Assembly (NCBI GenBank): GCA_009691645.1
Contig: SIAT01000020.1
Location: 1-16,523, forward strand
DNA from: Pedosphaera sp.
GTDB lineage: Bacteria > Verrucomicrobiota > Verrucomicrobiia > Limisphaerales > SIAT01
Reading direction: 5' to 3'
Length of the DNA: 16,523 bases
The notes beneath the pieces are model-generated. The model did not search any database. It was not told where the DNA came from and worked only from the letters and a program-made list of their open reading frames with translations. Every line of letters starts with the position of its first letter. The stretch's first letter is position 1. The position numbers were made by a program, and so were the translations under genes. Below, piece by piece: positions 8,587-14,908 of this stretch.

Positions 8587-9168
8587 TTATTTCGCCGCTG
8601 GGTTCGCCGGGGCAACCTGCTCGGCGACTGGTTTGGGCGCGCCGCCGGTGTTCGAAGGCGCGTATTTGGCGACAAGGAACGCCCCGAAAGCGGCCAGCAC
8701 GCAGCCGAGGATGAACGGCACGGGCAGCGACTTGAAGCCCCCTTCCGGCCGATGCAGCAACATGGCGGCGATCGTGTTGATCACGGGCGCACCGGCGAAA
8801 ACAATCGGCATCACAGCCGCTGGCGCCGCGCCTTTATAAATCTGCGCCGCCGCACCGAGCGCGAGCACGAGTGTGAACGCGCCGATCGCGCCCGCCGCAC
8901 CGGCGACGAGGCTCCAGCGGATTCCTTCGCCGGTGAAACTCCAGTTCGATCCGCGCAACTGGAGCAGCACCGCCGTGGCGATGCCGATCACGGCGTAGGC
9001 GATGCAGACGAACAGGAACGCTTTCAAGCTCGCGTGCGGCGCCTCCGGTCCCATCGGCATGTAGCCGCGGCCCTTGTGGAGGATGACGCCATAGACGCCC
9101 CAGGAAAGCACCGTGAGCAGCGCGAAGTAGAGCCACGTGAAATTCGTGCCGGTCGAGTTGTCAGCCAT
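8587..9168 (-). CDS. Half-size DMT/EamA-like membrane protein
   Basis: This 193-residue protein has about five hydrophobic helices: WLYFALLTVLSWGVYGVIL, FLFVCIAYAVIGIATAVLL, LVAGAAGAIGAFTLVLALG, PAAVMPIVFAGAPVINTIAAMLL and FILGCVLAAFGAFLVAKYA. It ends in a Pro/Ala-rich cytoplasmic tail. The pattern looks like one EamA/DMT repeat, which would act as a dimer. The first helix, with TWLYFALLTVLSWGVYG, is typical of that superfamily. Its cargo is unknown. The frame is open to an ATG at 9219, but a consensus-like promoter lies between that ATG and the one at 9168. The shorter start is therefore chosen, giving MADNSTGTNFTW. It is the first gene of the five-gene minus-strand run. Confidence 0.75.
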   Translation of the reverse strand: MADNSTGTNFTWLYFALLTVLSWGVYGVILHKGRGYMPMGPEAPHASLKAFLFVCIAYAVIGIATAVLLQLRGSNWSFTGEGIRWSLVAGAAGAIGAFTLVLALGAAAQIYKGAAPAAVMPIVFAGAPVINTIAAMLLHRPEGGFKSLPVPFILGCVLAAFGAFLVAKYAPSNTGGAPKPVAEQVAPANPAAK

Positions 9169-9178
9169 AAGCGGCGCC

Positions 9179-9207
9179 AGTATAGAGAGGCCGGCGGTTG
9201 ACTTCAA
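9179..9207 (-). promoter_or_regulatory. Strong sigma-70-like promoter, probably leaderless
   Basis: On the minus strand, -35 TTGAAG (9202-9207), a 17-bp spacer and -10 TATACT (9179-9184) form the best promoter in the window. The ATG at 9168 starts 10 bp after the -10 box, so transcription would begin only about 3-5 nt before the start codon. No Shine-Dalgarno sequence exists in this space, which fits a leaderless message. Confidence 0.65.
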
Positions 9208-9210
9208 CCG
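9195..9210. promoter_or_regulatory. Palindrome over the -35 box (operator candidate)
   Basis: CGGTTGA (9195-9201) and TCAACCG (9204-9210) are perfect inverted repeats around a 2-bp centre. The palindrome covers the whole -35 box of the minus-strand promoter, which is the expected place for a repressor or activator site. No regulator gene was recognised nearby, unless the broken cyclic-nucleotide-binding gene on the other side once filled that role. Confidence 0.4.
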
Positions 9211-9319
9211 TTTTGCCACGCGGCACGCGCCTCATCAGCCGGCGGCAACAACGGAAGGTGAGCCTCCGGCAATCCTCGGTAAGTGGCGGCGGGGCGCGCG
9301 GAGTCTATTGGATAAGATT

Positions 9320-9778
9320 ATGAAGACGCCATTCAAGAACCAGATGGAGAGGGCGGTGCTGAAAGAACCGCCGCACGCGCACCCCGAACTGCGCGCCAGC
9401 CAGCCGACCTCCACCGTGCACGAATTGGCGCGGCGGATTGCGACGCACCCTTTCGGCCGCGACCTTTCCGAGGAATATCGTCTGCTGCTGGCCCGTTGCG
9501 CTTCGGAGATTGAGTTTGTGGACGGACAGATGGTCGTGCGCGAGGGCGATCCAGCCAACCGCTTCTATCTGATCTTCGAGTGTGAGGTGGCGAACCACTC
9601 GCCGTGTCAGCCCAACCGGCGGCCTACTGTCCGAGACAACCTAGCCTCACGCCCGCTGAGACGCTGGGCGGCGCTTGCCAAAAGCGAAGCCAAAATTGTT
9701 CACGCTGGGAGAACGTCAGCCCACTCCAACGCGGTCAATAAAGGGTGCGTCTCGGGCAAAAGGCGGCGAGTCGTTTGA
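9320..9778 (+). pseudogene. Truncated cyclic-nucleotide-binding-domain protein
   Basis: The frame runs 152 codons from ATG 9320. Residues ~45-90 match the start of a CRP-type cyclic-nucleotide-binding domain: FGRDLSEEYRLLLARCASEIEF, then DGQMVVREGDPANRFYLIFECEVA. After residue ~90 (about position 9589) the match stops abruptly. The remaining 62 residues are arginine- and serine-rich with no fold pattern. The phosphate-binding cassette, the rest of the beta roll and any DNA-binding helix-turn-helix are missing. The other two plus frames after 9589 do not restore the domain, so this is a deletion or rearrangement rather than a simple frameshift. The normal family role is binding cAMP-like ligands or sensing a signal; this remnant should not do so. 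Confidence 0.6.
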
Positions 9779-9824
9779 CCGCCGCTGGCCGATGCTTCAC
9801 GGCAATGAAAGGATTCGTCTGCTT
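9590..9824. other. Non-gene stretch after the broken domain
   Basis: About 235 bp separate the last recognisable domain codon from the tiny membrane protein. All plus frames give composition-biased peptides with no family pattern. It contains a stem-loop with 6-bp perfect arms, GCGGCG (9763-9768) and CGCCGC (9780-9785), around an 11-nt loop. It also contains a smaller CGCCC/GGGCG pair at about 9650-9670. It may be a fragment of an interspersed repeat or the scar of the deletion that broke the upstream gene. I see no transposase or terminal repeats. Confidence 0.35.
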
Positions 9825-9935
9825 ATGAAACCAATCGGCTTTGGAGAAGCGCTCATCTTCCTCGGCGTCTTGACGGTCGTCGGCAACTACCTCGCACTCA
9901 TTCATCAATGGCTGAAGAACTCGGACAAGGAATGA
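9825..9935 (+). CDS. Tiny single-helix membrane protein (36 residues)
   Basis: ATG 9825 opens a 36-residue frame with one strong hydrophobic helix, GEALIFLGVLTVVGNYLALI, followed by a basic/polar tail HQWLKNSDKE. A GAAAGGA site lies 11 nt upstream, a long but usable spacing. An in-frame ATG at 9792 would add 11 polar residues (MLHGNERIRLL). The frame is open still further upstream, but that part looks like non-coding sequence. I do not recognise the family. The clean helix and the polar ends make it better than a chance frame. Similar microproteins often modulate a membrane partner, but no partner can be named. It converges with the thioesterase gene, whose stop is 29 bp away. Confidence 0.45.
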   Translation: MKPIGFGEALIFLGVLTVVGNYLALIHQWLKNSDKE

Positions 9936-9939
9936 CGTA

Positions 9940-9953
9940 CCGCCTGTGGGCGG
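9940..9953. terminator. Short hairpin between convergent genes
   Basis: CCGCC (9940-9944), loop TGTG, GGCGG (9949-9953) lies in the 29-bp gap between the microprotein stop (9935) and the thioesterase stop (9965). Its place between two converging genes suggests a terminator, but the stem is short and there is no T-run. Confidence 0.35.
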
Positions 9954-9964
9954 ATGGCGCGCGG

Positions 9965-10402
9965 TCAGGCCAGCATTTCCGCTGGGGCGACCGCGATCAG
10001 GCTGTCGATGCTTCTGGGGATCGGCACCGATTTCATCTGGCCGTGCACGTCGCGCGTGACGCACACGACCGTGAGTTTGCCGCGCGCGATCTCCTCCGGC
10101 GCGCCCACTTTTCGGAAGCGGAATTGGTAGCTCATCACCTTGCTCCGCTTCTCGCCCACGAGCAGGTGAATCTCCACCTCGTCCTCGAAGCGCAGCGGCT
10201 TCAGGTAATCGCACTCGGCGTGCACGCGCGGCCAACCCACCGGCATCTCCGGAGCGTTCGTCATCACCGAGAAGCCGAGCGAGCGGTAGAAGGCGTGCTC
10301 CGCGTATTCCATGTAACGGAAGAAATTCGAGTAGTGGACGATGCCGGCCATGTCGGTCTCGCTGAACTCGACACGTCGGACGATCTTGAACTCGTGGGCC
10401 AT
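9965..10402 (-). CDS. YbgC/4-hydroxybenzoyl-CoA thioesterase-family protein
   Basis: This 145-residue hot-dog-fold protein carries the family motif around the catalytic aspartate: FSETDMAGIVHYSNFFRYMEYAE, with Asp17. It then has the usual long helix, VHAECDYLKPLRFEDEVEIHL (substrate-side strand) and the YQFRFRK strand. Its length is that of a single hot-dog subunit, which works as a dimer or tetramer. It should hydrolyse an acyl-CoA or aryl-CoA thioester in the cytoplasm. YbgC-type members take acyl-CoA, and the related 4HBT enzymes release 4-hydroxybenzoate from its CoA ester. It starts 7 bp after the glycosyltransferase stop and is the last gene of the seven-gene run. Its neighbours make an aromatic thioester substrate worth considering, but sequence alone cannot tell. 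Confidence 0.85.
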   Translation of the reverse strand: MAHEFKIVRRVEFSETDMAGIVHYSNFFRYMEYAEHAFYRSLGFSVMTNAPEMPVGWPRVHAECDYLKPLRFEDEVEIHLLVGEKRSKVMSYQFRFRKVGAPEEIARGKLTVVCVTRDVHGQMKSVPIPRSIDSLIAVAPAEMLA

Positions 10403-10409
10403 ACGCCAG

Positions 10410-11702
10410 TCACTCTGCCGGTTTTGGCAGCGCTTGGAAAGCCTCGATCAATCCGCGCGCCGCGCGGTCCACGCTGAACTTCTCCAGCACCGCCTGGCGG
10501 CCCGCTTCTCCCAATGCACGTGACCTCGCCGGTTCCGCGAGCAGCGGCTCCACGGCATCGGCCAACGCCTGCGGCGTGGCGGGATCGAAACAAACGCCAC
10601 CGCCGGTCGCCGCGATGATCTCCGGGAACGCCGCCACGCGCGGTTGCACCACCGGCACGCCCGCCGCCAGCGCCTCGACGAGATACAGCCCGAACGCCTC
10701 GCCGTACATCGCTGGAACGGAAAGCGCCGAGAGCGAGCGGAGGAACTCGATCTTCGCGGCGCGGTCGAGGTTGGGATGGAACGACACGTCGCCGAGCAAC
10801 CCGCGCGCACGCAACCGGCGGCGCAGTTCCTCGACGAACAGCTCGTCGGTCGGGCCGCACGAACCGCCGATGCGCAGTTGCAGATCGGGCACGCGATTGC
10901 GTTGCTTGAGCAGAATGAACGCATCGATCAACATCTCCAGTCCCTTCTCGCGGCACATCCGCGCGAAGAAACCGAGCGCGGGCGGGCGCGGCGGGCGCGG
11001 CGCAGGCGCGTAGCCGTCGAGGCTGATCCCATTGAAAACAACGCGCAGTTTCGCGGGCGGGATCTCTAATCGCGCCGCCATCCGCCCGCCGTAGTAAAGG
11101 CTCGGTGCGATGAACAGATCGACCTCGCGTCCGCGCGCGGTCATCTCGCGCCAGACGGCTTCGCGCGGTTCGGGCGGCATGGCATCGATGAAAGCGTCCT
11201 CGCCTTGCAGCGTGCAGACGACCGGCGCGAGCAGCTCGGCCTTCAACCGGCGCGCCATCCCGAGCAGCATCGCGTTCGAAAGGCAGATCACGTCTGGCCG
11301 CGGCTGCGTCTTCAGCCATGCGATGAGTTCGTCCAGCGCGCGCGCTTGGTTCCCCGCCTCGCCGCCCAGCATCGAGAGCGTCAACTCGCCCACATCCTCC
11401 GCGCGCGTCTTGGCCGCGCGGCCGCCGGCCCATTTGAGCAGACGCGGTGAATCAAGCCGGCGCCGGAGCCAGTCGGGCGCCTTGCGGAAGAACGGCAGCG
11501 CTTGGTCGAGATAGACGTTCACGCCGCCGAAGAAGATCGGTGCGCCGCTCTGGTCGGCTTCATCGAGCGTCATCGGCAGATAGAGCGGCACCATCAGCGG
11601 TTGATGGCCGAGCGCGCGCCACGCGGCGACGAGGGCGTTGTCGCGGAAACAATTCCCGCAATACATCCCGCCCGCGCCGGGTGTGATCTGGACGATGTTC
11701 AG
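10410..11702 (-). CDS. Family 4-type glycosyltransferase with probable CTG start
   Basis: This GT-B glycosyltransferase has 430 residues if begun at CTG 11702. The N-terminal domain opens NIVQITPGAGGMYCGNCFRDN, the first strand and glycine-rich loop of the fold. It continues with LGHQPLMVPLYLPMTLDE and VVCTLQGEDAF. The C-terminal domain has LGFFARMCREKGLEMLIDAF (Arg248 and Lys253 likely contact the donor diphosphate) and the E-x7-E motif in GEAFGLYLVEALAAGVPVVQP (Glu335, Glu343). It should transfer a sugar from a nucleotide sugar; donor and acceptor are unknown. The first ATG is at 11666, but that start would remove the conserved strand and loop. In frame upstream there is no ATG, GTG or TTG before a TGA, only CTG at 11702, which overlaps the previous stop as CTGA and has AGGAG 8 nt before it. 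Confidence 0.85.
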   Translation of the reverse strand: MNIVQITPGAGGMYCGNCFRDNALVAAWRALGHQPLMVPLYLPMTLDEADQSGAPIFFGGVNVYLDQALPFFRKAPDWLRRRLDSPRLLKWAGGRAAKTRAEDVGELTLSMLGGEAGNQARALDELIAWLKTQPRPDVICLSNAMLLGMARRLKAELLAPVVCTLQGEDAFIDAMPPEPREAVWREMTARGREVDLFIAPSLYYGGRMAARLEIPPAKLRVVFNGISLDGYAPAPRPPRPPALGFFARMCREKGLEMLIDAFILLKQRNRVPDLQLRIGGSCGPTDELFVEELRRRLRARGLLGDVSFHPNLDRAAKIEFLRSLSALSVPAMYGEAFGLYLVEALAAGVPVVQPRVAAFPEIIAATGGGVCFDPATPQALADAVEPLLAEPARSRALGEAGRQAVLEKFSVDRAARGLIEAFQALPKPAE

Positions 11703-12970
11703 CTGATAATCTCCTGTTCACGCGGTGCGCCGAGCGGGAGGTCGTCCGGCAGCGGGACGAATTCGCGGAACTTCTGCCAGAGGGGCGTGAAGTCTTTGTC
11801 CACATCGCCGGAGAGGCAGTCGGTGATGTCGCCGGCCGCGTCGGGATATTTGTCGATGACCTTCTTGAAGGAGAAATCGGGCTGGTAAAAGGCGTACACG
11901 AGCTTGCGCATGTTCTCGATGCCGCGGCGCAGGCCGGCGGCGTAGTCGGCGAAGCGCGCGGGTGAAAGGTCGTTCGCCGCGAGTCCGGCGTGCACGGCGT
12001 CGCCAGCCAGCACGCCGCTCTTGAGCGCGAGCATCAGGCCGGAGCTGAACACGGGGTCGAGGAACGCAAAGGCGTCGCCCGCGAGCAGCAACCCCTCGCT
12101 CGCGCAGTGGCGGGCGTGGAAGGAGAACTCGCTGGTGACGTGGTACGGGCCTGTCTGCGCGCCGACGGAGAGTTGGTCCTGGATCCAAAGGTTCTGCCCG
12201 ACCTCGCGCTGGAACATCGCCTGCGGATCGCGCACGCCGTCGCGCGAGAGGTACTTGCCCTCGGCCACGACGCCGACGCTCACGAGATTGTCGTGCAGCG
12301 GGATGTGCCAGAACCAGCCCTTCTCCGGCACGAAGGCGACGGTGGTCTGCCCCTCGTCCACGCCGCACTCGCGCTTGGAGCCTTTGTAATAAGTCCAGAC
12401 GGCGACCTTGTTGAGGAACGGATCCTTCACGCGCCAGCCCTGTCGCAACGCGCCGAAGGCCTCCTTGCCGGTGCAATCGAGCGTGATCGGCGCGCGGTGC
12501 TCACACACCGTGCCATCCCTGTGCCGCGCGCGGACGCCGACGACGCGTTTGCCCTCGCGGAGCAACTCCGTCACCGTGACCTCTTCAAGCACGGTGGCGC
12601 CCTTGGCGCGGGCGTTCTCCATCACCATCTGGTCGAACTCGGCGCGGAGCACCTGCCACGTCTGCGCGACGGTGGCGCGATCGTAACGGTTGAAGAAGTA
12701 GAACGGCTGGCTCGCCCGGCCGTTCGGCTGCACGAAGATGACGCTGTACTTCTTCTGGAAGGCCGAGTCCTTCATCCTCCCGATCAACCCAAGCCGTTCC
12801 AGCGGTCCGTAGGTGAAAGGGAGCAGCGACTCACCGATGTGGTAGCGGGGGAATTTCTCGCGCTCCAGCACCAGCACGCGACGGCCGTGCTCGGCGAGAA
12901 CGGTCGCCGCCGCACTGCCGGCCGGCCCGGCGCCGATGATCACCGCGTCGTGATGGGATATCTCAGACAT
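11699..12970 (-). CDS. Flavin-dependent halogenase/geranylgeranyl-reductase-like oxidoreductase
   Basis: This 423-residue FAD enzyme has the dinucleotide-binding motif GAGPAG (13-18), the acidic end of strand 2 in VLVLERE, the GESLLP block (46-51), the second FAD motif GDAFAFLDPVFSSG (298-311) and a C-terminal helical part. WFWHIP at 219-224 matches the WxWxIP motif that marks flavin-dependent halogenases and keeps them from acting as monooxygenases. Lys73 or Lys74 in FQKKYSVIF sits about where phenol- and pyrrole-type halogenases carry the catalytic lysine. The choice is between a halogenase and a related oxidoreductase that adds oxygen or removes hydrogens. The gene starts 17 bp after the chorismate-lyase-like gene and ends overlapping the glycosyltransferase start. 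A partner flavin reductase is not present in the window. Confidence 0.85.
   Translation of the reverse strand: MSEISHHDAVIIGAGPAGSAAATVLAEHGRRVLVLEREKFPRYHIGESLLPFTYGPLERLGLIGRMKDSAFQKKYSVIFVQPNGRASQPFYFFNRYDRATVAQTWQVLRAEFDQMVMENARAKGATVLEEVTVTELLREGKRVVGVRARHRDGTVCEHRAPITLDCTGKEAFGALRQGWRVKDPFLNKVAVWTYYKGSKRECGVDEGQTTVAFVPEKGWFWHIPLHDNLVSVGVVAEGKYLSRDGVRDPQAMFQREVGQNLWIQDQLSVGAQTGPYHVTSEFSFHARHCASEGLLLAGDAFAFLDPVFSSGLMLALKSGVLAGDAVHAGLAANDLSPARFADYAAGLRRGIENMRKLVYAFYQPDFSFKKVIDKYPDAAGDITDCLSGDVDKDFTPLWQKFREFVPLPDDLPLGAPREQEIIS
11711..11715 (-). promoter_or_regulatory. Ribosome binding site for the CTG start
   Basis: On the minus strand this reads AGGAG, 8 nt before CTG 11702 and inside the last codons of the flavoprotein gene. 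It is 44 nt from the ATG at 11666, too far to serve that start, so it decides in favour of the CTG. Confidence 0.6.
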
Positions 12971-12987
12971 CGTTCACTACTCAACAT

Positions 12988-13557
12988 TCACTTCGTACCC
13001 ACCGGCGGCAGTATCTCGACGATCTCCGCCAGCGTTTCGCCGGCGAGGTTCATCAGCGTGTTGCGCCGGGCCCACAACACGTGCGCGCCGGTGAAGCCGA
13101 GCACCTCGGCGATGAGCTTGTCCGAGGCGACCTTCAGGAACGCCTTCGGCCGGCTGTCGTGGGCGATCGCGCACTCGCGCAATATCGTGCCCAGCGGACG
13201 GTGCTCGGCGAGGATTAACTCGCGCGCCGCCGCGGGGAAGCGGTCGAGATAAATCTTGATCGCGCCGAACTCGACCGGCTTCTCCGCGCCGTTGAGCAAC
13301 AGCACCACTTCGCGGAAATACTCGTCGCCCTTGACCCGCCGGCCGAGCACGCGCAGATGGATCGTGCCGGCGTGAAACCGCTCCAGCGTCGGCGTCATGT
13401 CATCCTGATGCACGAGCAGCGTGCGGTGCGGTTCGGGCACCTCCTCGCCTTCGACCCGCTGCCACGGCGGCAGCGACAATCCCGCCAACGCGTAGAACTC
13501 GTCCAGCGGATGAACCAGTCCCGCGGTGCTGAGGTAGGCTTCGGGTTTGTTGGGCAT
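12988..13557 (-). CDS. Chorismate pyruvate-lyase (UbiC)-like protein
   Basis: This 189-residue cytoplasmic protein aligns by eye with UbiC through its core: LVHQDDMTPTLERF, YFREVVLLLNGAEKPVEFGAI, HRPLGTIL, VLWARRNTLMNLAGETLAEIVEILPP. Arg82 (in FREVVLL) corresponds to UbiC Arg76, and Glu181 (EILP) to UbiC Glu155; both bind chorismate and product in that enzyme. Leu126 follows PLGTI as in UbiC. It should remove pyruvate from chorismate to give 4-hydroxybenzoate. About 40 extra N-terminal residues (AYLSTAGLVHPLDEFYALAGLSLPP) precede the core. AGGA overlapping the radical SAM stop lies 7 nt before the ATG. An alternative is a ligand-binding relative of the same fold (UTRA-like), but the conserved Arg and Glu favour a lyase. 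Confidence 0.7.
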   Translation of the reverse strand: MPNKPEAYLSTAGLVHPLDEFYALAGLSLPPWQRVEGEEVPEPHRTLLVHQDDMTPTLERFHAGTIHLRVLGRRVKGDEYFREVVLLLNGAEKPVEFGAIKIYLDRFPAAARELILAEHRPLGTILRECAIAHDSRPKAFLKVASDKLIAEVLGFTGAHVLWARRNTLMNLAGETLAEIVEILPPVGTK

Positions 13558-13566
13558 CGGAAAATC

Positions 13567-14907
13567 CTATGCGTAACGCGCGGCGCGGTGCTCGGGCAGG
13601 AAGAACTCGTGCAGCAACCGGTCCACCTGCAAAAGCCCCTCGCGGGTGAGCTTCAGTTCATCGCCCTCCGCGCAGAGGAAGCCCCAGTCCTTGAGCGTCT
13701 GCAGCGGTTTGGCGAACTGCACGCACGGGTCGGCGCCGAACTTCTCCGTGAAATAGGCGCGGCTCACATGGCCGAGCTTGAGCTGCAGGATGAACTCGCG
13801 GATGTAACGCTCCCCGGCCGTCGGCGTGAGCGCGCGGTGGACGGGCGATTCGCCGGCGTTCACGCGCTGCACATATGGATCGAAGTCATGGTGGTTCTGG
13901 TAATGGACGCCGTTGATGTGGCCGAAGCTCGCCACGCCGAGCGAGAGCAGATCCGCGCCGGCCCAGAGACGATCGCGGTACACGAACTTCGCCCCCGGCT
14001 TCTTCACCGCCGTGTAGGCGCTGGCCACGGTGTAGCCGGCCTTCTGCAACTCATCGAAAGCGTAGCTCACCCAGCCGCGTTTCACGTCCCAATCGGCCAC
14101 CGGCGCGACGAGTTTCCCCTCGGCCTTCATCTGCTTGTAGATCGTCGTGTTGTACGGGATCTCCATCTCGTAGATCGTCACCGAGTCAGCCGACAGCTCG
14201 ATCGTCTTGCGGACGCACTCGCGCCAGTTCGCGTCCGTCTCCTCCACCATGCCGGCGATGAGGTCGATGTTGATCTGCGGAAAACCAATCGCGCGCGCGT
14301 AGGCGTAGGCGCGGCCAATCTCCTTGCTGTGATGCGCGCGGCCGTTGATCTCGAGAATGTGATCGTCGAAATTCTCCACCCCGAGCGAGAGCCGCGTGAC
14401 GCCGAGATCGCGGATAGCCTTGAGCTTGTGATCGGTGAGCGTGCCCGGCTCGGCTTCGAAGGTGACCTCCTCCATCGCGTCCCACGGCAGGCGGCGCTGC
14501 ATCTCACCGAAGAGATGCTTGAGCTGATCCACGGAAAGGTAACTCGGCGTGCCGCCACCGAAATAGATGAAGCTCGGCTTGCGCCCGCCGATAAAGGGCT
14601 TCGCAGCGTACCCATCCAGCTCGCGAATCACCGCCTCGATGTAACTCTTGATCGCCGCCGAATCCTTGTCCGTGTACACGCGGAAATAGCAGAAATGACA
14701 GCGCTTCCGGCAGAACGGGATGTGGAGGTAGATGCCGAGCGGATTGTCCGCGCGCGGCGCGCGTTCGAGGGCAGCGTGGAACTCGCCGAGCGCCTCCGGC
14801 TTCCAGAACGAGAACGGCGGATAGTTCGAGACGAAGTAGTTGCCCACCGTCGTCTGCTTCTCCAGCGGCGGCGCGCTGGGCGCGGAAATCTGTGTGCTCG
14901 TGCTCAT
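13567..14907 (-). CDS. HemN/HemW-like radical SAM enzyme
   Basis: This 446-residue enzyme has the radical SAM cluster motif CRKRCHFC (Cys66, Cys70, Cys73), preceded by GIYLHIPF exactly as in the HemN/HemW group. GGGTP follows at 117-121, then FEAEPGTLTDHKL, RLSLGVENFDDHILEINGRAH, NIDLIAGM and a C-terminal HemN_C-like domain (about 320-440) with LLSLGVASFGHINGVHYQN. HemN carries a fourth cysteine just after the cluster (CxxxCxxCxC); here the residue is Phe75, so a genuine coproporphyrinogen oxidase role is unlikely. HemW-like proteins bind haem, and other relatives methylate or cyclopropanate substrates. The place next to a chorismate-lyase-like gene suggests a biosynthetic role here. AAGGA lies 5 nt before the ATG, inside the tail of the broken upstream gene. 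Confidence 0.85.
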   Translation of the reverse strand: MSTSTQISAPSAPPLEKQTTVGNYFVSNYPPFSFWKPEALGEFHAALERAPRADNPLGIYLHIPFCRKRCHFCYFRVYTDKDSAAIKSYIEAVIRELDGYAAKPFIGGRKPSFIYFGGGTPSYLSVDQLKHLFGEMQRRLPWDAMEEVTFEAEPGTLTDHKLKAIRDLGVTRLSLGVENFDDHILEINGRAHHSKEIGRAYAYARAIGFPQINIDLIAGMVEETDANWRECVRKTIELSADSVTIYEMEIPYNTTIYKQMKAEGKLVAPVADWDVKRGWVSYAFDELQKAGYTVASAYTAVKKPGAKFVYRDRLWAGADLLSLGVASFGHINGVHYQNHHDFDPYVQRVNAGESPVHRALTPTAGERYIREFILQLKLGHVSRAYFTEKFGADPCVQFAKPLQTLKDWGFLCAEGDELKLTREGLLQVDRLLHEFFLPEHRAARYA

Positions 14908-14908
14908 C

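Noticed and set aside
9169..9219. Longer start of the DMT-like protein
   Set aside because: The strong promoter and its -10 box lie inside this stretch, so it would not be transcribed in full.
9590..9690. Integron attC-like recombination site
   Set aside because: One RYYYAAC-like box occurs (GCCCAAC near 9613) but no matching GTTRRRY box or attC-type symmetry was found.
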